From UBA6055 sp965214085 (GTDB taxonomy: Bacteria; Chloroflexota; Anaerolineae; Aggregatilineales; Phototrophicaceae), in contig OZ243937.1 of assembly GCA_965214085.1 (NCBI GenBank), forward strand, positions 4,158,851-4,222,850: a stretch of 64,000 bases of DNA. Reading direction: 5' to 3'. The notes under the pieces are model-generated. The model had not been told where the DNA came from. It saw nothing but the letters and a program-made list of their open reading frames with translations, and did no database searches. The position numbers were made by a program, and so were the translations under genes. Of the stretch, positions 25,718-34,447 are shown piece after piece; positions within the stretch are counted from its first letter, which is position 1; the number at the start of each line of letters is the position of its first letter.

Positions 25718-26875
25718 ATGGCCACCGAAGTCAGACTGCCGCATTTGGGCGAGTCGATCGATTCAGCGCTAGTCGTCGAATGGCACAAACAAGTCGGCGA
25801 TAGGGTCAAACGCGGCGACGAACTGGCGGACCTGGAAACGGACAAGGCGACCCTGCCGCTGGAAGCGCCAAAGAACGGCGTGCTGCTGGCAATCGTCGCG
25901 GCGGAAGGGGACACGGTCTACATTGGCGATCTGCTCTCCGTCATCGGGCGCGAGGGGGAAGCCTGGTCCGCAGCCGCGGCTGACGAGCCGCAAGAGCGCC
26001 GTCCGCCCCCGACGCATAAGCCCCCCGCAGCGACTGCCCGCGCGAACGCGGCGGCGAAACGGGCCTTCAAGATTTCACCGCTCGCCCGGCGCAAAGCCAA
26101 AGAATTAGGCGTGGAGCTGGCGTCGGTTAAGCCCGCGGACGGCGTGAAAGTCAGCGGCGCCGATGTCGAGGCGCAGGCCCGCGCTTCGGCGACGCAGCCG
26201 GGCCAGCGCCGCGTCGAGCTCAGCCGAGCCAAGCGGCTGACCGGCAGGCGCATGATAAAAAGCGCCCGCGATGTGCCGCAATTCTCGCTGACGATTGACG
26301 CCGATATCGGGCCGCTGCTGGCAGTCCGCGAACAGACAAAAGCGCCAGGCCAAGACTCCAGCCTGACGGCGATCTTCGTCTACGTGACTGCCAAGACGCT
26401 GCGCAGCCACCCCCTGCTCAACGCCCGCTTTGAAGACGACGGCATTACCGTCTTCGACGCGGCGCATATTGGCGTGGCCACGGCGGCGGCGGACGGCTTG
26501 CGCGTGCCCGTCATCCACGATGCCGACCGGCTTAGCCTGGCGCAGATCAACAGCGCGCTGGCCGAGCTCACAGGCAAAGCGCGCGACAACCGGCTCAGCC
26601 CGGCGGATATCGCCGGCGGCAGCTTCACCATCAGCAACTTGGGCATGAGTGGCATCACCCAGTTCACCCCGCTGGTCAACCCGCCGCAAGCGGCGATTCT
26701 GGGCATAGCGGCGCCGCGGCTTACCATGAGGCCCGGCGAAAACGGCACGCTGAAACCGGCGCGGCTGCTGGCGCTGACAGTCGCCTGCGACCATCGCGTC
26801 GTCGACGGCGCGGAGGCCGCGGTCTTCCTGCGCGACCTGAAAACCGCCTTAGAGACTTTTCGCATTGAAGCCTGA
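25718..26875 (+). CDS. Dihydrolipoamide acyltransferase E2, one lipoyl domain
   Basis: 385 residues. Lipoyl domain 1-80 with lipoyl-lysine Lys43 in ETDKATLP; a hinge rich in Pro, Ala and Arg; peripheral-subunit-binding domain near 113-148 (ISPLARRKAKELGVE); catalytic domain to the end with His359 and Asp363 in the DHRVVDG active-site motif. It transfers the acyl group from E1 to CoA. No E3 gene is in the window, so dihydrolipoamide dehydrogenase must come from elsewhere. Confidence 0.94.
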   Translation: MATEVRLPHLGESIDSALVVEWHKQVGDRVKRGDELADLETDKATLPLEAPKNGVLLAIVAAEGDTVYIGDLLSVIGREGEAWSAAAADEPQERRPPPTHKPPAATARANAAAKRAFKISPLARRKAKELGVELASVKPADGVKVSGADVEAQARASATQPGQRRVELSRAKRLTGRRMIKSARDVPQFSLTIDADIGPLLAVREQTKAPGQDSSLTAIFVYVTAKTLRSHPLLNARFEDDGITVFDAAHIGVATAAADGLRVPVIHDADRLSLAQINSALAELTGKARDNRLSPADIAGGSFTISNLGMSGITQFTPLVNPPQAAILGIAAPRLTMRPGENGTLKPARLLALTVACDHRVVDGAEAAVFLRDLKTALETFRIEA

Positions 26876-26887
26876 GTGGGAGCAGCC

Positions 26888-27466
26888 ATGCTAAACGAGA
26901 ACGATTATCCCGTCAGTGTGCAATTCGACTTCGCCAGCGGCAAGTTCGACCCGGTTCAAATTCGCGACGACCGCAATCTGAGCGATCTGCGCATGATGTT
27001 TCACGATAAGACGACCGTGCAGGGCATCCTGGCTGAGGCCGATCCCTTGATTTACGAAATCTGGTACCATCCCTTTGAAACCAGCAAGAGCGATATGGCG
27101 CTAGGTGTGACGCGCTTGCTGCCTGGCAAGGTCGGCGACGAATACCACATGACCAAAGGCCATATTCACGAACGCGATGACCAGCCGGAAATCTACTTTT
27201 GTACGCAGGGCCAAGGCTATCTGCTGCTGCAAACCATCGACGGCGAGTTCCGCGCCGAGCGTTGGACAGCCGGCACGATTTCGCATATTCCGCCGATGTG
27301 GGCGCACCGCGTCGTCAACACCGGCGACGATATGCTGGTATTCGTGGCTTCGTACCATTTGAGCGCCGGCCACGACTACGCCCCCATCATCGACAAGGGT
27401 TTCCGCAAGCTGCTGCTGGAGCGCGAAGGCCGGCCGACCTTTGTGGATAGCCCGCGCTGGACCTAG
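26888..27466 (+). CDS. Cupin-type glucose-6-phosphate isomerase
   Basis: 192 residues, matching the small metal-dependent phosphoglucose isomerase class best known from Archaea rather than the large bacterial Pgi. The signature runs LLPGKVGDEYHMTKGHIH...PEIYF with metal ligands His92, His94, Glu101 and a late His140. Converts glucose 6-phosphate and fructose 6-phosphate. Directly followed by a ROK kinase that would supply the substrate. Its unusual distribution hints at horizontal transfer. Confidence 0.88.
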   Translation: MLNENDYPVSVQFDFASGKFDPVQIRDDRNLSDLRMMFHDKTTVQGILAEADPLIYEIWYHPFETSKSDMALGVTRLLPGKVGDEYHMTKGHIHERDDQPEIYFCTQGQGYLLLQTIDGEFRAERWTAGTISHIPPMWAHRVVNTGDDMLVFVASYHLSAGHDYAPIIDKGFRKLLLEREGRPTFVDSPRWT

Positions 27467-27509
27467 CAGCAGCCGCGCGGCGAAACTTCCTCGAAATGAG
27501 ACGATCCCA

Positions 27510-28541
27510 ATGAGCGCAGCGTCAGCGGACCCCGTCCTCGCCGTCGACATCGGCGGGACCAGCCTGCGCCTGGGCCTGATCAACGCGGGGGGCCAGCTCA
27601 GCGGCGAGATTGCGCGTTATGATGTGCCCATCGCCGCTGACGGGGCTGGGGATTTCGCCGCTATTCTGACGATGCTGGCGCCGCATATCGAGCGGGCGCG
27701 GCAAACCGCCTCCGGCGAGTTGCGGGTTGGCATCAGTTTATGCGGCAATGTCGATCTGGAGTCAGGCGACGCCATCCTGGTCCCCAACTTGGGCTGGCGC
27801 AACCTGCCTTTCGGCAAGCTGGTCAGCGAGCGCTTTCAGTTGCCGGTCTGCGTCGCCACTGATGTGCGGCAAGCCGCGCTGGCGGAAGCGGTCTGGGGCC
27901 ACGGGGCGGACGAGCGCAACTTCGCCTGGGCCACAGTCGGCACCGGTTACGGCGGCTACCTCTTTTTGAACGGCCGGCTCTACGGCGGCGCGCATGGCTT
28001 CGCCGGCAACTTCGGCCATACCACCTACGATGAAGTCAACGGGCATGCCTGCGGCTGCGGCAGGCGTGGCTGCTACGAGACTTTCGTCGCCGGGCCCGCT
28101 ATCGCCCGCGCCGGACAAGCCGCCCACGAAGCCGGCCGTAGCCTCATCTTGTCGGCGCTTGCGACCGACGGCACGGTCAGCACGCGCGCCGTTTTCCAAG
28201 CCATCGAATTGGGCGACGCGGTCGCTGCGCAAATCGTCGATGACGCCATCCGTCTGATTTGCATCAACCTGGGCGGCGTGGTGAACCTGCTCGATATCAA
28301 GTTAATCGTCATGGGCGGCGGCGTGCCCAAGGCGGCGCCCTGGCTGGTCGAGCGCATCAATGAGCGAATACGCGCCTATCTGATGACTGTCGAAGCTCAG
28401 CGGGAATTGCGCGTCGCCCGCGAATCCAGCCCCAATGCGGCGCTCTGGGGCGCGGCGGCCCATGTCTTTGCGGCAGAGGGCATCCTGCCGGGCGCTGTGC
28501 TGGAAGCCGGGCTGGCGCACCGCGCAATCCGCGCCTGGTAA
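27510..28541 (+). CDS. ROK family sugar kinase (glucokinase-like)
   Basis: 343 residues. ATP-binding VDIGGTSLRLG near 12-22; catalytic Asp118 in ATDVRQAALAE; ROK zinc motif with His170 and cysteines in CGCGRRGC (181-188). Phosphorylates glucose or a related hexose or N-acyl-hexosamine. No N-terminal HTH is present, so it is an enzyme and not a repressor. The gene lies between cupin PGI and the SorC regulator, implying that the imported sugar enters as free hexose and is phosphorylated here. Confidence 0.9.
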   Translation: MSAASADPVLAVDIGGTSLRLGLINAGGQLSGEIARYDVPIAADGAGDFAAILTMLAPHIERARQTASGELRVGISLCGNVDLESGDAILVPNLGWRNLPFGKLVSERFQLPVCVATDVRQAALAEAVWGHGADERNFAWATVGTGYGGYLFLNGRLYGGAHGFAGNFGHTTYDEVNGHACGCGRRGCYETFVAGPAIARAGQAAHEAGRSLILSALATDGTVSTRAVFQAIELGDAVAAQIVDDAIRLICINLGGVVNLLDIKLIVMGGGVPKAAPWLVERINERIRAYLMTVEAQRELRVARESSPNAALWGAAAHVFAAEGILPGAVLEAGLAHRAIRAW

Positions 28542-28558
28542 ACGAAGGCGAGCAACTG

Positions 28559-29563
28559 ATGTCGACCCTGCCTACCGACCAATTGGCGACCTTGGTGCAG
28601 ATCGCCAATATGTATTACAAGGACAACTTGTCGCAACAAGCGATCGCGGACCAATTGGGCGTCTCGCGTTCTTTGATCGCCACATACTTGCAGCGCGCCC
28701 GCGATCAGCAGGTGGTGCGTATTGAGATCGCCGACCCTCGCGATGACTCGGCGCATTTGGCGCTGGAATTGAGCCGGCGCTTCGGCATCGAACAAGCGGT
28801 GCTTGTGCCCCACGGCCATAAGTCGGACGAATTGACCCGCCGCGCGGTGGCTGCGGAAGCGGCCGAGTTTATCGAGACGCGCATGAACGACGGCGATGTT
28901 CTGGGCATTGGCTGGGGCCGGACCACGTCGCGCATGGTCGATCTGCTGGCGCCGACTCGCCCGCTGTCGGTCGCTGTGGCGCCGCTCCTGGGCGAAAGCG
29001 GTCACGAAAGCACCTATTCGCAGATGAATCATCTGATCCTGCGCACGGCGCAGCGTTTCAGCGGGCAGCCGCACTTCTTGCTGGCGCCGATGGTGGTTGG
29101 CTCGCCGGAATTGCGGCAACTGCTCTGGCAGGACGATGTAGTGCGCGGCGTGGCGACGCAATGGGATCGCATGACCATCGCTTGTTTTGGCATTGGCGTG
29201 CTGCCGCCGACCGCGGGCATGATCGCCTACATCGGCGATGCCTATACGCCCATGCTCATGTCCAAAGGCGCCGTCGGCGATGTCTGTGTCCATCCCTTCA
29301 ATCAGCAGGGCGAGATCCTGGAAACGCCGCTGACGGATTGCATGATTGGCGTAGGGGTCAAGCAGTTGCAGCAGACGCCGTGCCGCATCGCTGTCGCTTC
29401 CGGCATTGAGAAAGCCAAGGCGGTGATCGGCGCGCTGCGCACCGGGCTGATTACGCACCTGTTCGTCGACACGCAATTGGCATCCGCCGTCATCACGGGC
29501 AGCGGCGCGGCCGAACTTGACTCACATCGCAGGAGCGCTGACAGCCGCTTTCAGCGCGACTAG
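28559..29563 (+). CDS. SorC/DeoR-type sugar-binding transcriptional regulator
   Basis: 334 residues. N-terminal HTH (about 22-50: NLSQQAIADQLGVSRSLIATY) followed by a SorC effector domain with GWGRTTSRMV and a phospho-sugar site of the NagB-like fold. SorC proteins are typically tetramers that bind doubled operators and respond to phosphorylated sugars. It is the last gene of the rightward operon and the likely ligand of the palindrome at 22749-22778. Its stop overlaps by 4 nt (CTAG) the stop of the convergent permease gene. Confidence 0.9.
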   Translation: MSTLPTDQLATLVQIANMYYKDNLSQQAIADQLGVSRSLIATYLQRARDQQVVRIEIADPRDDSAHLALELSRRFGIEQAVLVPHGHKSDELTRRAVAAEAAEFIETRMNDGDVLGIGWGRTTSRMVDLLAPTRPLSVAVAPLLGESGHESTYSQMNHLILRTAQRFSGQPHFLLAPMVVGSPELRQLLWQDDVVRGVATQWDRMTIACFGIGVLPPTAGMIAYIGDAYTPMLMSKGAVGDVCVHPFNQQGEILETPLTDCMIGVGVKQLQQTPCRIAVASGIEKAKAVIGALRTGLITHLFVDTQLASAVITGSGAAELDSHRRSADSRFQRD

Positions 29564-30570
29564 GTGTTGGGATGGCGCAAGCGGGGATCAACCACGCGAT
29601 AGAGGATATCCACCAGCATATTCATCAGCACATAAGCCAGGGCGACGAAGATGATGCCGCCCTGCACCACAGAATAGTCGCGCTCCAGTATCCCGTCGAG
29701 CAGCCAGGTGCCCATGCCGGGGTAGGCGAAAACGCGCTCCGTGATGACAGCGCCGCCGAGAATCGCCCCGAATTGCAGCCCCTGCAAAGTGATAATGGGC
29801 AGCATGGCGTTGCGCATGGCGTGTTTCCAAATGACGCTGCGCTCGAACAGGCCCTTGGCGCGCGCGGTGCGGACGTAATCCGAGTTCATAACCTCGAGCA
29901 TGGCCGAGCGCGTCAGGCGGGCGACGAAGCCGGCCGATGTCAAGCCGATGGTCACGCCGGGCAAAACCAGGTGACGCAAGAAGCTGCCGAATGCCTCCCA
30001 GTTGCCGGCCGCGACGAGATCGTAGAACATGAAGTTGGTGATGACCTCGTAATCGACGCCAGCGCCGATGCGCCCGCTGGTCGGCGTCCAGCGCAGATTC
30101 ACGGAGAAGACGATGATCAACATGATACCGACCCAGAAAAGCGGCAGCGACAAACCGAGAATCGAGGCGGTTCTGACGCTGTAGTCTATGGCGCGATTAC
30201 GGATCGCCACCGAGGCCACGCCGGATAGCACGCCGATGCCGGTGCTGAGAATAAGCGCGACAATCGCCAACTCGATGGTCGGCGGCATACGTTCGAATAT
30301 CATGCGCCGAATCGGCACGCCGCTGCTCATCGCCAAGCCAAGATCGCCGCGAATCAGCTGGGACATAAAGCTAATATACTGCTCGGAGACTGGGCGATTC
30401 AAACCCCAGACCGCTTCCACCTGCGCCAGTTGGCTCTTGTCCATCACTTGATTCTGAATCGTTTGTATGGGGTTGCCCGGCACGATGCGCAAGGCGAGGA
30501 AGGTCAAGCTGCTGACTGCCCACAAGACGACGGGCAGCCAGATGAGCCGTTTCAGCAAGTAGGCGACCAT
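29560..30570 (-). CDS. Peptide-type ABC transporter permease, DppB-like
   Basis: 336 residues starting MVAYLLKRLIWLPVVLW at 30570; longer in-frame extensions lack family similarity. LRIVPGNPI after helix 1 and the EAA loop RTARAKGLFERSVIWKHAMRNAMLP identify DppB. Last gene in a leftward operon after DppC and the binding protein, an order opposite to that of the first peptide-type operon. No ATPase genes are adjacent, so it may borrow ATPases encoded elsewhere. Confidence 0.92.
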   Translation of the reverse strand: MVAYLLKRLIWLPVVLWAVSSLTFLALRIVPGNPIQTIQNQVMDKSQLAQVEAVWGLNRPVSEQYISFMSQLIRGDLGLAMSSGVPIRRMIFERMPPTIELAIVALILSTGIGVLSGVASVAIRNRAIDYSVRTASILGLSLPLFWVGIMLIIVFSVNLRWTPTSGRIGAGVDYEVITNFMFYDLVAAGNWEAFGSFLRHLVLPGVTIGLTSAGFVARLTRSAMLEVMNSDYVRTARAKGLFERSVIWKHAMRNAMLPIITLQGLQFGAILGGAVITERVFAYPGMGTWLLDGILERDYSVVQGGIIFVALAYVLMNMLVDILYRVVDPRLRHPNT

Positions 30571-30580
30571 GCCCGCTGCC

Positions 30581-31441
30581 CTAGACGCCCTGGCGGCGCA
30601 GCTTGGGATCAAGATGATCGCGCAGGCCGTCGCCCATGTAATTGACGCTGAGCACGGTGATGGTGATGACCAGGCCGGGGAAGAGCGGCACATGGGGCGC
30701 GTCGAATATCAACCGTTGGCCCTCCGCAACCATCATGCCCCAGTCGGGCGTGCCGGGCTCGACCCCCAGCCCGATGAAATTAAGCGCTGAGGCGGCGCCG
30801 ATGGCCACAGCCAGCATGGCAGAGGCTTGCACGATGATGGGCGGCATCATGTTGGGGAGGATATGTTTCCAGATGATATGACGGTCTGAGGCGCCCAGCG
30901 AACGCGCCGCCGCAACATATTCTTCATAAACCAGCGTGATGACAATCGAACGCGCGAGCCGCGCGAATACGGGCGCCATCGAGAAACCGATGGCCACCGT
31001 GACATTGAGCAAGCCGACGCCCAAGGTGGCAACGATGAGGATAGCCAGCAAAATTGAGGGAAAACTCAGCATGACATCCATCAAGCGCATGAGAGCGGTA
31101 TCCAGCCGGCCGCCGCGATAGCCGGCCGCGACGCCAATCACCATGCCCGCCGCCAAGGCGCTTGCGACTGCGGTGAAGCTTGCGCCCAGTATCGGCCGCC
31201 CGCCGTGTAATACGCGTGAGAATACATCGCGCCCTAATTGGTCGGTGCCAAATACATAGTCAAGCGACGGCGGCGCGAAACGGCTTTTGATATTGCGCGC
31301 CATCGGGTCGTAAGGCGCCAGGGCCGAGGCGAAGATTGTGAGTAGCAAGATGAAGACGAAGAGGCCACTGCCCACCAGCGCGATATCGTAACGCCGCCAA
31401 AGGGCGCTGGCGCGCGACCGAATGTGCTTGTCAGCCCGCAT
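30581..31441 (-). CDS. Peptide-type ABC transporter permease, DppC-like
   Basis: 286 residues. Contains the DppC marks PPSLDYVFGTDQLGRDVFSR in the first extracytoplasmic loop and AARSLGASDRHIIWKHILPN as EAA loop. About six membrane helices. Ten nt separate it from the DppB gene. It follows the binding-protein gene after a terminator-like hairpin. Confidence 0.92.
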   Translation of the reverse strand: MRADKHIRSRASALWRRYDIALVGSGLFVFILLLTIFASALAPYDPMARNIKSRFAPPSLDYVFGTDQLGRDVFSRVLHGGRPILGASFTAVASALAAGMVIGVAAGYRGGRLDTALMRLMDVMLSFPSILLAILIVATLGVGLLNVTVAIGFSMAPVFARLARSIVITLVYEEYVAAARSLGASDRHIIWKHILPNMMPPIIVQASAMLAVAIGAASALNFIGLGVEPGTPDWGMMVAEGQRLIFDAPHVPLFPGLVITITVLSVNYMGDGLRDHLDPKLRRQGV

Positions 31442-31504
31442 GAACGACCAAACCTGCGCTTACGGTGAACTCCCGGGGTTGAGCTTAGTTTAGTGTTCTG
31501 CGAT

Positions 31505-31549
31505 TAGAAAAACAACTATGGCTTCATCACTGTCAGACGAAACCATAGT
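31505..31549 (-). terminator. Attenuator/terminator hairpin after the binding-protein gene
   Basis: On the minus strand ACTATGG pairs with CCATAGT (31549-31543 with 31521-31515) and the stem continues inward as TTTCGTC with GATGAAG (with G-U pairs), followed by TTGTTTTTC. A 14-bp stem plus U-run is a good intrinsic terminator. It would reduce transcription into the permease genes relative to the binding protein. Confidence 0.75.
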
Positions 31550-31568
31550 CGCCACGTGTGCCGCCAGT

Positions 31569-33137
31569 CTATTCCGCCAGCCACACTTCGCGCAGATTGA
31601 TGCGACCGCCGGCGGTTCCGAAGGTCTCCACATTCTGTACGCGTTGGTTGACGAAGATCGGCGGCGTCAAATAGCCGATGTAGATGTAGGGCAGCTGTTC
31701 CAGCAAGAGGGCTTGCAGCTCCTGGTAGATCGCCTCGCGCTCCATCGTATCGACCGTGGCGATGCCAGCCGAAATCAGCGCGTCGATGGCGTCGGCGGCT
31801 TCCAGCGCTTGGTGCTGCGTTTGGCTGCCTTCGGCGCCGGCGCGCGCCATCAGGATCGCTTTGTCGTGCGGATCGGGCACAAAGGTGGAACGCTGATTGA
31901 TGCTCAGCTGGGTTTGCCCGTCGCCGACTTTGCCCCAGAACGACCCGGCATCGAGGCGATCAAGCGTCACGTCAAAGCCGACCGCTTCCAGGTCCGCCGC
32001 GATCAGCTCCGCCATCTGCGGCCAAAAGCGATTGTTTTCATAGGCGACTTCCAGCGCGACCGGCAAGTCCAGGCCCGATTCTTCCAGCAGAGCCCGGGCG
32101 CGCTCCGGATCATACATGCTGACTTCGCTGCCGGATGCGTCAAAGCCCAGGTCGAGCGGACCCAGCAGACTGGCTGGCATTTGCGCGAAGCCGTTCAATC
32201 CAGCTTCAATCAGGGTTTCGCGGTCGAGGGCATAGTTGACTGCCTGGCGCGCGAGCAGGTTATCCAGGGGCGCTTTTGATACATTGGCGCCGGCGAAGAG
32301 ATCCACCAGTGGCGCGCCAACCTCAACGCGAATATGGTCCGAATTTTGCAGGCGCGGGACAGACGTGAAGGGCGCGTAGAGCGTCATGTCGATTTCACCC
32401 GCCTCGAGCGCGGCCAGGATGCCGGCTTCATCGGGGTAGGCGCGAATGACAATCTGGTCGATATAGGGGCGGCCCGCCCAGTACGCTTCGTTGGCTGTCA
32501 GCACGGCTTCCTGCCCGGGTGTGAAGCGTTCGATTTTGTAGGGTCCCGCCATGGACATATTCAAGCCGACCTCTGTGCCAAATTCGTCCATCGCCTTGGG
32601 GCTGATGATGGCGCCGTCGGGGCGAGAGAACACCAGCAGCTGCGTCGCGTTTGGCTGCATCAGCCGCAGCACAATGGTATGGTCGTCGGTCGCCTCTATC
32701 GACTCCCAGTTGCTCGTGCCCTGGTTGCCGTACATATACATGCCTTCAATGTAGCTGGGGTCCTCCGGGTTGGTCGGGCGGGTCATGCTGCGGACGATGG
32801 CGCCCGCGGTGACCGGCTCGCCATCATGGAAGGACATGCCCTCGCGGATGTGGAAGGTGTAGGTCAAGCCGTCGTCCGATATCTCCCAGGATTCCGCCAG
32901 GCCCGGCAAGGCGCCGCCATTCTCGAAATCAGCGCGAACCAAGCCCTCGCCGATGGTGTCAATCACATGAACGCCGCCAAAACCGTGCCAGAAGCCGATG
33001 TCGAATGAATCGCCCATGGACTCGGCGCCAAATACCAGCGTGCCGCCGTATTGCGGCTCTTGCGCGGACGCCGTACCCATCACGATGGGCAAGAGCAGAA
33101 TGACAAACAAACCGATAAAGAAACGCATCCTCGACAT
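31569..33137 (-). CDS. ABC transporter solute-binding protein, family 5 (peptide type)
   Basis: 522 residues from the ATG at 33137, which has AAAGGG upstream and starts a clean signal peptide (MSRMRFFIGLFVILLLPIVM, cleavage near TASAQE, no lipobox). Family-5 hallmark HIREGMSFHDGEPVTAGAIV lies near residue 95. First gene of the operon, with a near-consensus promoter and a palindromic site in its leader. Ligand not determinable; the creatininase and amidohydrolase genes to the right raise the possibility of a nitrogenous compound. Confidence 0.92.
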   Translation of the reverse strand: MSRMRFFIGLFVILLLPIVMGTASAQEPQYGGTLVFGAESMGDSFDIGFWHGFGGVHVIDTIGEGLVRADFENGGALPGLAESWEISDDGLTYTFHIREGMSFHDGEPVTAGAIVRSMTRPTNPEDPSYIEGMYMYGNQGTSNWESIEATDDHTIVLRLMQPNATQLLVFSRPDGAIISPKAMDEFGTEVGLNMSMAGPYKIERFTPGQEAVLTANEAYWAGRPYIDQIVIRAYPDEAGILAALEAGEIDMTLYAPFTSVPRLQNSDHIRVEVGAPLVDLFAGANVSKAPLDNLLARQAVNYALDRETLIEAGLNGFAQMPASLLGPLDLGFDASGSEVSMYDPERARALLEESGLDLPVALEVAYENNRFWPQMAELIAADLEAVGFDVTLDRLDAGSFWGKVGDGQTQLSINQRSTFVPDPHDKAILMARAGAEGSQTQHQALEAADAIDALISAGIATVDTMEREAIYQELQALLLEQLPYIYIGYLTPPIFVNQRVQNVETFGTAGGRINLREVWLAE

Positions 33138-33227
33138 AATCCATGCCCTTTCACTTTTCCTTGCGTGAATGCTTGCGGGCTCAGCCTCGACGGCGCCCAC
33201 AAGCAATGACGCGCTTGCACATTGTGT

Positions 33228-33247
33228 ACAGATAATCAACAATCTGT
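33228..33247. promoter_or_regulatory. Candidate operator in the leader of the second peptide-type operon
   Basis: Inverted repeat ACAGAT / ATCTGT with an 8-nt centre, located just downstream of the predicted transcription start (about 33255 on the minus strand). The position suits a repressor roadblock. No regulator can be assigned. Confidence 0.4.
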
Positions 33248-33261
33248 CCATCTATTTCGCC

Positions 33262-33289
33262 ATTATAACGAAAGCAAGCCGCCTGTCAA
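33262..33289 (-). promoter_or_regulatory. Near-perfect sigma-70 promoter of the second peptide-type operon
   Basis: On the minus strand: consensus -35 TTGACA (33289-33284), 16-nt spacer, consensus -10 TATAAT (33267-33262). This is the strongest core promoter I see in the window. Confidence 0.8.
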
Positions 33290-33307
33290 AAAATTGGCGC
33301 GCGCTCC

Positions 33308-33555
33308 CAGGGCAATCGCTTCAAATTATTTTTTCCACCGAGTACACCGAGTATTACAGAGTTTCGTATCTTTTCTTGGCGAATGTCACATCAATCTGGA
33401 AATTGTAGGGGCGATTCTGTGCTGCGCGTAGACACTGCGGGTCAATCGCTCGCATACTGAAGGTCGTATTTCACGGGCGTCATACTATGTCGCCCCTACA
33501 TTATGTAATTTTTCGCAGCGAACGACACGCAATGGTTTTGAAGCGATTGCCCTGC
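33308..33555. mobile_element. Family-2 miniature element, copy 2
   Basis: Terminal inverted repeat AGGGCAATCGCTTCAAA (33309-33325), matched in inverse by TTTGAAGCGATTGCCCT (33537-33553). Flanks GCGCGCTCC (33299-33307) and GCACGCTCC (33556-33564) agree at 8 of 9 positions, a diverged target duplication. The interior carries an ACCGAG/ACAGAG tract and a GTAGGGGCGA (33405) / TCGCCCCTAC (33490-33499) inverted unit, itself a dispersed repeat. No coding capacity. It occupies most of the gap between the binding-protein promoter and the creatininase gene. Confidence 0.75.
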
Positions 33556-33568
33556 GCACGCTCCCTGG

Positions 33569-34441
33569 TCAGGCCCCAGGGGAAGTCAGGAACGAATTGG
33601 GGTCGATATCCTGATCGAAATAGTCCCGCGCGATGACCCGCGCCAGCCACTCGGCGATGACATCATAGCCTTTGTTTCCCGTCTCTGCCGTCGCCAGCGC
33701 TGGATCGCCGATATGACCGTAAGGCGTGTGGTCCTTGTAGCGCCTTGTGGCATAGAATATGCCGCCGCCGGTTTTGATATGTTCGGGTCCCTGTATCTTG
33801 CGCATGTCGCCCGGCGGGACGTGGTGTTTGATCGCCCGGTCGAGATGCGCAAGTTCCGGGTGAGTCACCAGGATGCGGGCGGTTTCGCCCTCGCCGCCAT
33901 GCCCCTCCTGCTGTTTCGATGTCTGAATCTCGTGATAGACCTTGCTGAGCGGCGTCAGCCAATTGAGCACGATCGCTTGCGCATCGGCGGTTTTGTCGAC
34001 GAGTTCTTGCGCCGCCACCATCATCACTGGCAGATTGCCGTCGTGGCCGTGCACCAGCGCGAACTTGCGGAAGCCGGATTCATGCAAGCCCAGGCACACT
34101 TCGGTCAAGAGGTTGATCATCGTGTGGGCGCTGAGGCTGATCGTACCGACAAAACCCAAATGAAAGCTGGACGCGCCAAAGGGGATGACGGGCCCGATCA
34201 CCACCGGGCAGCCCAAGGCGCGCAGGCGCAATGCCGCCCGCCGGCAATTCTCCCGCGCTTCAAAAGAATCAGTGCCCAGCGGCAGGTGCGCCCCATGCGC
34301 TTCGGTGGCGCCGACCGGCAGCAGCAGCACATCAGTCTGCCGCAGCGCCGCTTCGACCTCGGGCCCGGTCATTTCGTCGAGCGTCGGCGGGCTCTTTTGC
34401 GAATACAGAATATCGCCCATCGGATTTTCGTCAGCGGACAT
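33569..34441 (-). CDS. Creatininase-family amidohydrolase
   Basis: 290 residues. Metal-site residues of the family are intact: Glu47, His49 and His52 in ATEAHGAHLPLGTD with Asp58, the HGHDGN loop at 131-136, and HGGEGET at 181-187. Members hydrolyse creatinine or act on amide bonds in cofactor synthesis (MftE, FAPy deformylase types). The start codon CAT (34439-34441) lies 6 nt from a mobile-element insertion that has displaced its original leader, so present expression is doubtful. Likely once divergent from the YheO-like regulator. Confidence 0.88.
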   Translation of the reverse strand: MSADENPMGDILYSQKSPPTLDEMTGPEVEAALRQTDVLLLPVGATEAHGAHLPLGTDSFEARENCRRAALRLRALGCPVVIGPVIPFGASSFHLGFVGTISLSAHTMINLLTEVCLGLHESGFRKFALVHGHDGNLPVMMVAAQELVDKTADAQAIVLNWLTPLSKVYHEIQTSKQQEGHGGEGETARILVTHPELAHLDRAIKHHVPPGDMRKIQGPEHIKTGGGIFYATRRYKDHTPYGHIGDPALATAETGNKGYDVIAEWLARVIARDYFDQDIDPNSFLTSPGA

Positions 34442-34447
34442 AGTTTG

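Noticed and set aside
24260..25744. Open frame of 494 codons on the minus strand
   Set aside because: Antisense shadow of E1 alpha/E1 beta; composition rich in Arg, Gly and His with no family signature.
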